The notes under the pieces were generated by a model. It saw only the letters and a list, made by a program, of their open reading frames with translations. It ran no database searches and was not told where the DNA came from. Shown here one piece after another: positions 7,203 to 13,003 of a stretch of 13,360 nt of DNA. The translations under genes and the position numbers were made by a program. This DNA is from an uncultured Clostridia bacterium (GTDB lineage Bacteria > Bacillota > Clostridia > Christensenellales > Borkfalkiaceae). Location of the stretch: the NCBI GenBank assembly GCA_944338265.1, contig CALVLO010000024.1, positions 1-13,360 on the forward strand. Reading direction: 5' to 3'. Position 1 is the stretch's first letter. Each line of letters opens with the position of its first letter.

Positions 7203-7312
7203 TGCGGCGAGCGTATATTTTCCGCCAAAACGGACAATCCTATGCGCGGTGCACCAACGGGCATTCGGACTACATACAATATAACGAAGAGCCTTGCACC
7301 CAAGAGGAAGTT

Positions 7313-7672
7313 ATGATCGTAAAACGCGGAGAACTCTATTATGCCGACCTCTCCCCCGTGGTGGGGAGCGAGCAGGGCGGCGTGCGCCCCGTCCTCGTCG
7401 TACAAAACGATACGGGGAACAAATATTCCCCTACCATCATTGCGGCGGCAGTGACGAGCAAACTCACCAAGGCGCGGCTGCCCACGCACATTGAGCTGCC
7501 CTCCGCCTTCGGACTTGCCAAAAACAGCGTGATCTTACTTGAACAGATCCGCACCATCGATAAAAAGCGGCTTTTGAGCCGCATCGGCGCCCTCCCGCCC
7601 GCGACGATGCGCCGCGTCAACCGCGCCATTCTCATCAGTCTCGGCTTTGAAGACAACCTGCATACCTCTTAA
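7313..7672 (+). CDS. mazF: MazF/EndoA-type mRNA interferase toxin
   Basis: A 119-residue sequence-specific endoribonuclease of the MazF/PemK fold. It closely follows Bacillus subtilis EndoA (NdoA): it opens MIVKRGELYYADLSPVVGSE, has GGVRPVLV around the catalytic Arg25, Thr48 in AAAVTS, and the SVILLEQIRTIDKKRL block (72-87). The B. subtilis enzyme cuts RNA at UACAU; the cognate site here is unknown. The start is ATG 7313 with GAGG five bases upstream. The frame is open back to 7202 but that extension does not look like the family. No antitoxin (ndoAI/mazE-like) lies upstream or downstream within the space available. It is divergent from the cation transporter, and the next plus-strand gene is over 1.6 kb away. 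No convincing promoter was found in the 110-base leader region; TACAAT (7275-7280) is a weak -10 candidate. Confidence 0.95.
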   Translation: MIVKRGELYYADLSPVVGSEQGGVRPVLVVQNDTGNKYSPTIIAAAVTSKLTKARLPTHIELPSAFGLAKNSVILLEQIRTIDKKRLLSRIGALPPATMRRVNRAILISLGFEDNLHTS

Positions 7673-7678
7673 AAGATG

Positions 7679-7696
7679 CCGCCGCGGATGCGGCGG
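7679..7696 (+). terminator. Hairpin immediately after mazF
   Basis: A 7-bp G/C stem (7679-7685 with 7690-7696, loop GGAT) starts seven bases after the mazF stop codon. No T run follows on the plus strand, so it could slow or protect the transcript end, but termination here is uncertain. Confidence 0.4.
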
Positions 7697-7705
7697 ACTG
7701 CATTG

Positions 7706-7965
7706 TCCCCCCCCTGCCGCCGAGCGCATTGCGCTCGGCGGCTTCCCCCCTTAAAGCGGCGTTGCCGCGTTAAGGAGGGGCATGTTGCGGCGCTAAGGGC
7801 AGACCCCCTGTCCTTCGGGGCATCCTCCTTAAAACAAGTGTTACGGGGAGCATGTTGCGGCGTTATGAGCAGTTCCTCCCTTGAAACAAGTGTAATAGGG
7901 ACTTCAGGATGTCCCCCGCCCCCTTAATACTCCGAAGGAGTTTTAAGGGGGGATTAAGGGGGGAT
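7706..7965. repeat. Intergenic repeat cluster 2
   Basis: Same family as the cluster at 5638-5955. It opens with C8TG and a perfect 12-bp stem-loop (7716-7727/7731-7742, loop ATT), followed by TTCCCCCCTTAAAG. Two degenerate copies with a 70-bp period follow, recognised by CATGTTGCGGCG at 7781-7792 and 7851-7862 and by AAACAAGTGT in each. Between them is a small UUCG-capped hairpin (7809-7822). It ends with the palindrome at 7919-7951 and AAGGGGGGAT (7956-7965). Together with short flanks it accounts for the gene-free stretch 7673-8080; no gene is visible. Confidence 0.8.
7919..7951. repeat. C5TTAA/TTAAG5 palindrome, cluster 2 copy
   Basis: A 15-bp stem (7919-7933 with 7937-7951, loop GAA) with a single T-T mismatch (7928 against 7942) directly inside the TTAA. 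Both the mismatch position and the three-base loop match the copy at 5892-5926, although the inner stem bases differ (ACTCC instead of GCTCC). Confidence 0.85.
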
Positions 7966-8015
7966 TTTCAACTACCGCCGCGTTGCCGCCCGCGTCTTAG
8001 CAGCAACGCGCATAG

Positions 8016-8049
8016 AAAGAGCCCGCTGCAACATTTTTGCAGCGGGCTC
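8016..8049 (-). terminator. Intrinsic terminator of gap
   Basis: A perfect 13-bp stem (8019-8031 with 8037-8049, loop of 5) lies about 31 bases downstream of the gap stop codon. On the minus strand it is followed by TTTC, a short T tail. The strong stem and position support termination of gap. Confidence 0.75.
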
Positions 8050-8080
8050 CGCACAGTAGGAGTACGAATGAAGAATCTGC

Positions 8081-9103
8081 TTACTTGAGTTCGGCGAAGT
8101 ACTTGATCGTGCGCACCATCTGGCTGGTGTAGGAGTTCTCGTTGTCGTACCACGAGACGACCTTGACGAGCGTGGTGCCGTCGCCGACGGGCATGCACTT
8201 GGTCTGCGTTGCATCGAAGAGCGAGCCGTAGGTGATGCCGATGATATCGGAGGAGACGAGCTCTTCCTCGGTGTAGCCGAAGGAAGCGGAAGCGGCATCC
8301 TTCATTGCCTTGTTCACGTCCTCCGCCTTGACCTCGCCCTCGCAGATGGCGACGAGCTGGGTGAGCGAACCGGTGGGAACGGGCACGCGCTGTGCGCAGC
8401 CATCAAGCACGCCGTTGAGCTCGGGGATGACGAGACCGATCGCCTTCGCCGCGCCCGTGGAATTGGGAACGACGTTGACCGCCGCCGCACGCGCACGGCG
8501 CAGATCGCCCTTGCGGTGAGGCCCGTCGAGCACCATCTGGTCGCCCGTGTAGGCGTGGATGGTCGTCATATAGCCCTTCTTGATCTTGGCGAACTTGTTG
8601 AGGGTATCCGCCATGGGCGCAAGGCAGTTGGTCGTGCAGGAAGCTGCGGAGATGATGGTATCCGAAGCCTTGAGCGTCTTCTCATTGACGGAGAAGACGA
8701 CGGTGGGCAGGTCGTTGCCCGCGGGAGCGGAGATGACGACCTTCTTTGCGCCTGCATCGATGTGCGCCTGCGACTTCGCCTTGGAGGTATAGAAGCCCGT
8801 GCACTCCAACACGACGTCTACGTCGAGTGCCTTCCAAGGAAGGTTGACGGCGTCCTTTTCCTTATAGATCTTGATCGTCTTGCCTGCAACGGTGATGGTG
8901 CCCGCTTCGTCGTCCGCGCTGACGGTATCCGCAAGCGCGTATCTGCCCTGTGCGGAATCGTACTTCAAAAGGTGCGCAAGCATCTTGGGGCTGGTAAGAT
9001 CGTTGATCGCGACGATCTCATAGCCGGGTGCGTTGAACATCTGACGGAATGCGAGGCGGCCGATGCGGCCAAATCCGTTGATCGCAACTTTTACGTTTGC
9101 CAT
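8081..9103 (-). CDS. gap: Glyceraldehyde-3-phosphate dehydrogenase, type I, NAD-dependent
   Basis: A 340-residue cytoplasmic enzyme that oxidises and phosphorylates glyceraldehyde 3-phosphate to 1,3-bisphosphoglycerate, making NADH in glycolysis. The Rossmann start INGFGRIGR (8-16) is intact, and Asp35 in AINDLT fits NAD rather than NADP. The active site SAASCTTNC places the catalytic Cys at 156, with its partner His at 183 in TTIHAYTGDQ. The S-loop RRARAAAVNVVPNSTGAAKA and the C-terminal SWYDNENSY are standard. The start is ATG 9103, with GGAGG nine bases upstream. A further in-frame ATG at 9124 lies above the ribosome site and is not used. It has its own promoter, 5' hairpin and terminator, so it is a single-gene unit, unlike the cggR-gapA-pgk operon common in Bacillota. 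It is divergent from fba. Confidence 0.98.
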   Translation of the reverse strand: MANVKVAINGFGRIGRLAFRQMFNAPGYEIVAINDLTSPKMLAHLLKYDSAQGRYALADTVSADDEAGTITVAGKTIKIYKEKDAVNLPWKALDVDVVLECTGFYTSKAKSQAHIDAGAKKVVISAPAGNDLPTVVFSVNEKTLKASDTIISAASCTTNCLAPMADTLNKFAKIKKGYMTTIHAYTGDQMVLDGPHRKGDLRRARAAAVNVVPNSTGAAKAIGLVIPELNGVLDGCAQRVPVPTGSLTQLVAICEGEVKAEDVNKAMKDAASASFGYTEEELVSSDIIGITYGSLFDATQTKCMPVGDGTTLVKVVSWYDNENSYTSQMVRTIKYFAELK

Positions 9104-9134
9104 TGGTTTCTTCCTCCAAAACACAATAAATTTG

Positions 9135-9154
9135 GGCGCGCGAAGCGCCTTTTT
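9135..9154. promoter_or_regulatory. Hairpin at the 5' end of the gap mRNA, with T run on the opposite strand
   Basis: A 5-bp G/C stem (9135-9139 with 9145-9149) would lie within about 8 bases of the 5' end of the gap transcript, well before the ribosome site. Such 5'-terminal stems commonly protect mRNA. On the plus strand the same stem is followed by TTTTT (9150-9154), the shape of a small intrinsic terminator that could stop antisense readthrough into fba. Confidence 0.45.
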
Positions 9155-9163
9155 CCGCGTATT

Positions 9164-9192
9164 ATTGTACTACACTTTTTTGCCGCTGTCAA
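9164..9192 (-). promoter_or_regulatory. Sigma-A promoter of gap
   Basis: On the minus strand a perfect -35 TTGACA (9187-9192) and a -10 TACAAT (9164-9169) are separated by 17 bp. Transcription would begin near 9157, giving a leader of about 54 bases. Confidence 0.88.
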
Positions 9193-9264
9193 CGATTTTG
9201 CCCCACTTCCCTGCCCGTAAAATATTTGTGTGCAAATTCCCCCGCGAAATTTTGCCAAAACCTA

Positions 9265-9293
9265 TTGCATTTTGCGCGAAAAAGTTTTATAAT
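9265..9293 (+). promoter_or_regulatory. Sigma-A promoter of fba
   Basis: The -35 TTGCAT (9265-9270) and perfect -10 TATAAT (9288-9293) are separated by 17 bp. The start would be near 9300, leaving a leader of about 24 bases with GGAGG (9310-9314) nine bases before the fba ATG. The divergent gap promoter ends 72 bp upstream. The A/T-rich stretch between them holds no operator I could recognise. Confidence 0.85.
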
Positions 9294-9323
9294 TGGAAAA
9301 AATCCATTCGGAGGAAAGTTTCA

Positions 9324-10259
9324 ATGCCCTTGGTTACCACAACCGAAATGTTCAAAAAGGCGTATGCGGGCGGCTATGCCGTCGGCGCGTTCAACGTCAA
9401 CAATATGGAGATGATCCAAGCGATCGTGGAGGCGGCGAACGAGTGCCGCTCCCCCGTCATCTTGCAAGTCTCGGCGGGTGCGAGAAAGTACGCCAACCCC
9501 GTATACCTGCGCCACCTCGTGCAGGCAGCGGTCGAGACGACGGATATCCCCATCGCCATGCACCTCGATCACGGCGCAGACTTCGAGATCTGCAAAGCTT
9601 CCATCGACGGCGGCTTCACTTCCGTTATGATCGATGCTTCTTCCAAGCCCTGGGAAGAAAACATTGCCATCACCAAGAAGGTCGTGGAATATGCGCACGC
9701 GCACGGCGTCGTTGTGGAAGCCGAGCTCGGCAAGCTCGCGGGCATTGAGGACGACGTGCAGGTCGCCGATCACGACGCCATGTTCACCTCGCCCGACGAA
9801 GTGGAGGAATTCACCTCCCGCACGGGCATCGACTCGCTCGCCATCGCCATCGGCACCTCGCACGGCGCCTATAAGTTCAAGCCCGGCCAGGATCCCAAGC
9901 TGCGCATCGATATTCTGGAAGAAGTGGGCAAGCGGCTCCCCGGCTTCCCCATCGTGCTGCACGGCGCATCCTCGGTGCCGCAGGACCAAGTCGCCATCGT
10001 CAACAAGTTCGGCGGTTCCATGCCCAACGCCATCGGCATTCCCGAGAGCGAACTGCGCAAGGCTGCCAAGCTCGCCGTCTGCAAGATCAATATCGACTCC
10101 GACCTGCGCGTTGCCTTCACCGCGGCGCTCAGAAAGCACATGGCGGAAAATCCCTCTCACTTCGACCCTCGCCAATACCTCGGCGACGCGCGCGCGAACA
10201 TGAAGGAGATCGTCAAACACAAGATCGTGAACGTCTTGGGTTCGGCAAATAAGGCGTAA
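9324..10259 (+). CDS. fba: Fructose-bisphosphate aldolase, class II
   Basis: A 311-residue zinc aldolase that reversibly splits fructose 1,6-bisphosphate into dihydroxyacetone phosphate and glyceraldehyde 3-phosphate. The length and the motif MHLDHG (79-84) fit class II; Asp82 is the expected proton-transfer residue and His83 a zinc ligand. Other zinc-site residues are His180 in GTSHGAY and His213 in VLHGASS. Glu134 lies in EAELG, and the phosphate-binding KINIDSDLR is at 254-262. Tagatose-bisphosphate aldolases share this fold, but the neighbouring gap and the KINIDSDLR ending favour glycolytic fba. The start at ATG 9324 is chosen because GGAGG precedes it and the promoter lies just upstream. 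The frame is open back to 9063, but that part lies over the promoter. It is monocistronic. Confidence 0.97.
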   Translation: MPLVTTTEMFKKAYAGGYAVGAFNVNNMEMIQAIVEAANECRSPVILQVSAGARKYANPVYLRHLVQAAVETTDIPIAMHLDHGADFEICKASIDGGFTSVMIDASSKPWEENIAITKKVVEYAHAHGVVVEAELGKLAGIEDDVQVADHDAMFTSPDEVEEFTSRTGIDSLAIAIGTSHGAYKFKPGQDPKLRIDILEEVGKRLPGFPIVLHGASSVPQDQVAIVNKFGGSMPNAIGIPESELRKAAKLAVCKINIDSDLRVAFTAALRKHMAENPSHFDPRQYLGDARANMKEIVKHKIVNVLGSANKA

Positions 10260-10335
10260 GCGCATACGGAGCGCTTACCCTTGCCTGTTCCCCTGTAAGG
10301 CGGAGGCGCAGAGGCGCTTCTTTACACGGACAGGC
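10257..10335 (+). terminator. Structured region after fba, possible terminator
   Basis: A 7-bp inverted repeat starts in the stop codon (10257-10263 with 10271-10277). A long imperfect hairpin follows, closed by GCCTGT (10283-10288) and ACAGGC (10330-10335), with an inner TGTAA/TTACA pairing and the direct repeat GGCGC inside. Neither is followed by a clear T tract, so its role in ending the fba transcript is uncertain. Confidence 0.35.
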
Positions 10336-10388
10336 ATCCAGAGCGCTTGATTTTTGAACATACTCTCTTTTTACCTCCTATTTTGCAG

Positions 10389-10427
10389 TGCAGCGGCGGG
10401 AAATTTCCCGTCGCTGCATCTCTTTTG
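10389..10427 (+). terminator. Likely fba terminator hairpin
   Basis: A near-perfect 30-base palindrome (10389-10403 with 10404-10418, one G-T pair) is followed on the plus strand by ATCTCTTTT. Its inner AAATTT would form the loop. It lies 130 bases after fba and just before the converging ktrA terminator, the usual place for paired terminators between convergent genes. Confidence 0.6.
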
Positions 10428-10466
10428 AAGAACAAAATAAGCGCCGCGGGAAGAACCGCAGCGCTT
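10428..10466 (-). terminator. Intrinsic terminator of the ktrB-ktrA operon
   Basis: On the minus strand an 11-bp G/C-rich stem with one mismatch (10439-10449 with 10456-10466, loop of 6) begins 12 bases after the ktrA stop codon. It is followed by ATTTTGTTC, a good T-rich tail. Confidence 0.85.
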
Positions 10467-10477
10467 AGAAGAAAGAT

Positions 10478-11131
10478 CTACTTTTGCTTATTGGTAAAGG
10501 CAAGGATGCGTTCCGTATTGCCGAACACGAGCAGCTGATCGCCCTCGCGGAAGACATAATCCCCGCTGATGGTATACACGATCTCGCCGTTGTTTTTAAT
10601 GGTGAGGATGTTCATCCCGTAATTGCCGCGGGGATTGACCTCGATAAGCGACTTTTTCAGCCATTTTTTGGGGAGCTCGATCTCAAAGATCGCGTACTCC
10701 GCATCGAGATCAACGAAATTGATGACGTTATCCGAATTGAGGCGCACGGCGAGCTTTTCGGCGATATCCATATCGGGATAGATGACCTCGTCCGCCCCCA
10801 CGCGCAGGAGGAATTTGCGCTGGATCTCCGTCGTCGCGCGCGAGACGATGCGCTTTGCGCCGCAATCTTTTAAGTTGGACGTGATCTCCAAAGACGCCTG
10901 AAAATCCTCGCCGATGGCAACAATGCACGCATCGAAGGAGGGAATATCCATCGTTTCGAGATTGTCCGCACTCATGCAGTCGGCAATGAGCGCGTTGGTA
11001 TAGCGCGGGGCGAGCTTGTTGATGATGTCTTCATTTTTATCGACGATCATCACCTCATCGCCCATCTCGAGGAGCTGTTCCCCGAGCGTCCTGCCGAATT
11101 TTCCCATACCGATGAGCAATACCGAAATCAT
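10478..11131 (-). CDS. ktrA: Potassium uptake regulatory subunit KtrA/TrkA family
   Basis: A 217-residue cytoplasmic RCK protein. Such subunits form an octameric ring under the KtrB membrane dimer and gate potassium uptake in response to ATP/ADP, and often cyclic di-AMP. The N-terminal Rossmann domain (1 to about 135) opens with the nucleotide-binding motif GMGKFG (8-13). An acidic residue, Asp31, follows at the end of the second strand. A smaller RCK-C domain covers about 136-217. At this size it has one RCK pair (KtrA-like, about 220 residues) rather than the doubled TrkA of about 460. The ATG at 11131 is preceded by AAGGAG six bases upstream. It follows ktrB with a 52-base gap and shares its promoter and a terminator. 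Confidence 0.93.
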   Translation of the reverse strand: MISVLLIGMGKFGRTLGEQLLEMGDEVMIVDKNEDIINKLAPRYTNALIADCMSADNLETMDIPSFDACIVAIGEDFQASLEITSNLKDCGAKRIVSRATTEIQRKFLLRVGADEVIYPDMDIAEKLAVRLNSDNVINFVDLDAEYAIFEIELPKKWLKKSLIEVNPRGNYGMNILTIKNNGEIVYTISGDYVFREGDQLLVFGNTERILAFTNKQK

Positions 11132-11183
11132 AATTTACTCCTTAAAACCTTGATCGTATTCTGCGGAAATCCGCGGTGCAGCC

Positions 11184-12536
11184 TCAGCCGAGGAAGACGC
11201 TGTCTACGGGACGGCGGACGGCTGCCTCGCTCTTTTTGGCGCGTTTGAGCGCGAGCGCGAATGTGATGACGCCCACCCTGCCGAGGTACATCAGCAGCAC
11301 CAAAATAAGTTTGGAAGCGGCGCCGAGCAGCGGCGTGAGCGCCATCGAGAGCCCCACCGTACCGAGCGCCGAGACGACCTCGAACATGACGGCGGAAAAG
11401 GAGGCGACCTCATCGGGCTCGATGGTATTAATGATGAGCGTTGCCGTCATCACAAGAGAGAGATACGCCGCGAAGATGGCGAGCGCCTGCCCAACGAGGC
11501 TGTGATCGATGCGGCGCTTGCCGATGGTAATATCCTTCTTGCCGCGCATGACGGCGACCATGCCCACCATGATGACGGTGAACGTGCTCACCTTGATGCC
11601 GCCGCCCGTACTGCCCGAACACGCGCCGATGAACATGAGGATGATCATGAGCAGGCATCCGCTGTTGGAGAGCGTCTCGGGCGGGGTGGTAAAGTAGCCC
11701 GCCGTGCGCGCCGTCGTCGCGTTGAAGAAGGAGCAGAGCAGCCGTTCGCCGAAGTTATACCCCACATACTGCGCGTTGTTGCGCTCGAAGAGCAGGAAGA
11801 GGAAGGTCCCCGCCACCAAAAGGATGCCCGTTCCGATGAGCGCGATGCGCGTATAGAACTGAAACTTTTTGGGGTTGAACTTACAATCGTAAATATCCCC
11901 CCACACAAAGAAGCCGAGCCCGCCCACGATGATGAGAAGGCAGATGACGATGGAGACGAGCGGATCCGTCGCATAATCCACGAGCGACTGCCCTTCGAGC
12001 CCGATCACGTCGAACCCCGCATTGCAGAAGGCGGAAACGGCGTGATAGATGCCGTAATAGATACCGATCGCCCCGAAATCGGGGATAAAACGGATCATGA
12101 GAAGCAGCGCGCCTGCAAGTTCGATGGTGAATGTTCCGATGAGGATGCGGCGGACGAGCTTTTTGACGTCGGTCACGCCGCTGCCGCCCACGGATTGCAC
12201 CATCGCAGTGCGGGCATACAGCCCGAGCCCGCCCCCCTTGATCGCCATAAAGAGCAGCGTCACAAAGGTAGTAAAGCCCAAGCCGCCCGTCTGGATGAGG
12301 CAGAGGATGACGATCTGCCCGAAGCGGTTCCAATGCACGCCCGTGACGACGGGGGTGAGCCCCGTTACGCAGGTTGCGGAAGTGGAAGTGAACAGCGCGT
12401 CGACAAAGTTTGTCCACTCCCCGCTCGCGGAGGAGATGGGCAGCGTGAGCAAGAACGCGCCGAACATGATGACGAGGAAGAACCCCACCGCGAGAAAGCG
12501 GGAGACGCTCATCCTGCGTTTAAATTTGATTTTCAT
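11184..12536 (-). CDS. ktrB: Potassium channel-like transporter KtrB/TrkH family
   Basis: A 450-residue membrane protein that imports K+ (often coupled to Na+) and pairs with the KtrA ring encoded just downstream. It shows the fourfold pore repeat of the Trk/Ktr/HKT superfamily. The selectivity-filter glycines lie in CVTGL (56-60), FCNAGFD (170-176), TARTAGY (275-281) and LGTVGL (391-396). The glycine-rich stretch GACSGSTGGGIK (304-315) matches the flexible gate loop in the third repeat. The length matches KtrB (about 445) rather than TrkH (about 480). The ATG at 12536 has GAGGG just upstream. It is first in a two-gene operon with its own promoter; the short leader has a hairpin but no room for a cyclic di-AMP riboswitch. 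Confidence 0.95.
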   Translation of the reverse strand: MKIKFKRRMSVSRFLAVGFFLVIMFGAFLLTLPISSASGEWTNFVDALFTSTSATCVTGLTPVVTGVHWNRFGQIVILCLIQTGGLGFTTFVTLLFMAIKGGGLGLYARTAMVQSVGGSGVTDVKKLVRRILIGTFTIELAGALLLMIRFIPDFGAIGIYYGIYHAVSAFCNAGFDVIGLEGQSLVDYATDPLVSIVICLLIIVGGLGFFVWGDIYDCKFNPKKFQFYTRIALIGTGILLVAGTFLFLLFERNNAQYVGYNFGERLLCSFFNATTARTAGYFTTPPETLSNSGCLLMIILMFIGACSGSTGGGIKVSTFTVIMVGMVAVMRGKKDITIGKRRIDHSLVGQALAIFAAYLSLVMTATLIINTIEPDEVASFSAVMFEVVSALGTVGLSMALTPLLGAASKLILVLLMYLGRVGVITFALALKRAKKSEAAVRRPVDSVFLG

Positions 12537-12549
12537 GAAACCCTCGTTT

Positions 12550-12569
12550 GCGGAGCGAAGACGCCCCGC
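12550..12569 (-). promoter_or_regulatory. Hairpin at the 5' end of the ktrB mRNA
   Basis: An 8-bp stem with one G-U pair (12550-12557 with 12562-12569) and the loop TCTT starts almost exactly at the predicted first base of the transcript. It ends about four bases before the ribosome-binding site. It could stabilise the 5' end or modulate ribosome access. Confidence 0.55.
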
Positions 12570-12575
12570 ATGCTT

Positions 12576-12604
12576 ATCCTATCATAGCGCGGCGGCTTTG
12601 TCAA
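12576..12604 (-). promoter_or_regulatory. Sigma-A promoter of ktrB-ktrA
   Basis: On the minus strand a perfect -35 TTGACA (12599-12604) and a -10 TAGGAT (12576-12581) are separated by 17 bp. Transcription should start near 12569, giving a leader of about 32 bases. Confidence 0.85.
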
Positions 12605-12668
12605 ACGATTTTGCTATACAGATCGCCTTTCCCAAATGCCCGCCGCCGTTGCCGCATTGCCGTGCATT

Positions 12669-12715
12669 CCCCTGCCCTTTGGGCATTTCTTTGGAAGTCT
12701 TCGGCGGTAAGGAGC
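12669..12715. repeat. Degenerate copy of the intergenic repeat head
   Basis: CCCCTG, a 5-bp hairpin TGCCC/GGGCA (12673-12677/12681-12685), then AAGTCTTCGGCGGTAAGGAG (to 12714) follow the same order as the head of the clusters at 5640 and 12719. The C6TTAA block is lost. It looks like a decayed copy next to cluster 3. Confidence 0.6.
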
Positions 12716-12716
12716 A

Positions 12717-12839
12717 ATCCCCCCTGCCGCCGACCGCAGCGCGGTCGGCAGCTTCCCCCCTTAAAGTCTTCGGCGTTCAGGGGGGCTCCCTCCATCCTGC
12801 CCCCCTTAACACTTGTTTTAAGGGGGGATTTAGGGGGAT
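12717..12839. repeat. Intergenic repeat cluster 3 (123 bp)
   Basis: It begins with the same ATCCCCCCTG as cluster 1 (12717-12726) and ends in TAGGGGGAT (12831-12839), an imperfect inverse. Inside are a 12-bp stem-loop with one mismatch (12726-12737/12741-12752) and TTCCCCCCTTAAAG followed by TCTTCGGCGTT. The terminal palindrome (12800-12827) completes it. Together with the leader of ktrB, the degenerate head at 12669-12715 and the hairpin at 12926-12969, it occupies the gene-free stretch 12537-13003. Nothing recognisable was seen at 12840-12925 apart from a further run of C (12845-12850). Confidence 0.82.
12800..12827. repeat. C6TTAA/TTAAG6 palindrome, cluster 3 copy
   Basis: A 10-bp outer stem (12800-12809 with 12818-12827), then a C-T mismatch at the step directly inside TTAA, then two inner pairs and a TT centre. 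This is the shortest of the three copies but has the mismatch at the same place. Confidence 0.8.
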
Positions 12840-12925
12840 CGCCTCCCCCCTCGGGAGAAGGTGATTTACTCCCGCCGCAATCGCGGCGCAATCGGATGAG
12901 GAGAATGCCGTCCTGCTTTTACCGC

Positions 12926-12969
12926 ATGCAGGAAGCCGCCCCGCGCATACGCGGGGCGGCTTCCTGCAT
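12926..12969 (-). terminator. Strong 20-bp hairpin after the partial gene
   Basis: A perfect 20-bp stem (12926-12945 with 12950-12969, loop CATA), mostly G/C, lies 35 bases after the stop of the partial gene. On the minus strand it is followed by GCGGTAAAAG, with no T tract. It may terminate or protect the transcript without the usual tail. It is not related in sequence to the C6TTAA repeats. Confidence 0.5.
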
Positions 12970-13003
12970 CATGATCTAATCGAATAAATCAGACAGCGCT
13001 TTC

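Noticed and set aside
7202..7312. N-terminal extension of mazF, or a small upstream antitoxin in the same frame
   Set aside because: The extension lacks the family pattern, has no ribosome site at 7202 and overlaps the -35 box of the divergent promoter. The ATG at 7313 has GAGG and the exact family N-terminus.
9063..9323. Longer fba reading frame
   Set aside because: The extra 87 codons cover the gap start, both promoters and the fba leader; the ribosome site and homology start at 9324.
9321..10265. Open minus-strand frame across the whole of fba
   Set aside because: Antisense shadow; fba has the complete aldolase motif set, promoter and ribosome site.
12537..12575. Cyclic di-AMP (ydaO-type) riboswitch upstream of ktrB
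   Set aside because: The predicted leader is only about 32 bases and contains one hairpin; that riboswitch needs well over 100 bases.
11502..12587. Open plus-strand frame opposite ktrB
   Set aside because: Translation is histidine-, aspartate- and glutamate-rich antisense of a membrane protein; ktrB has the full pore signature on the other strand.
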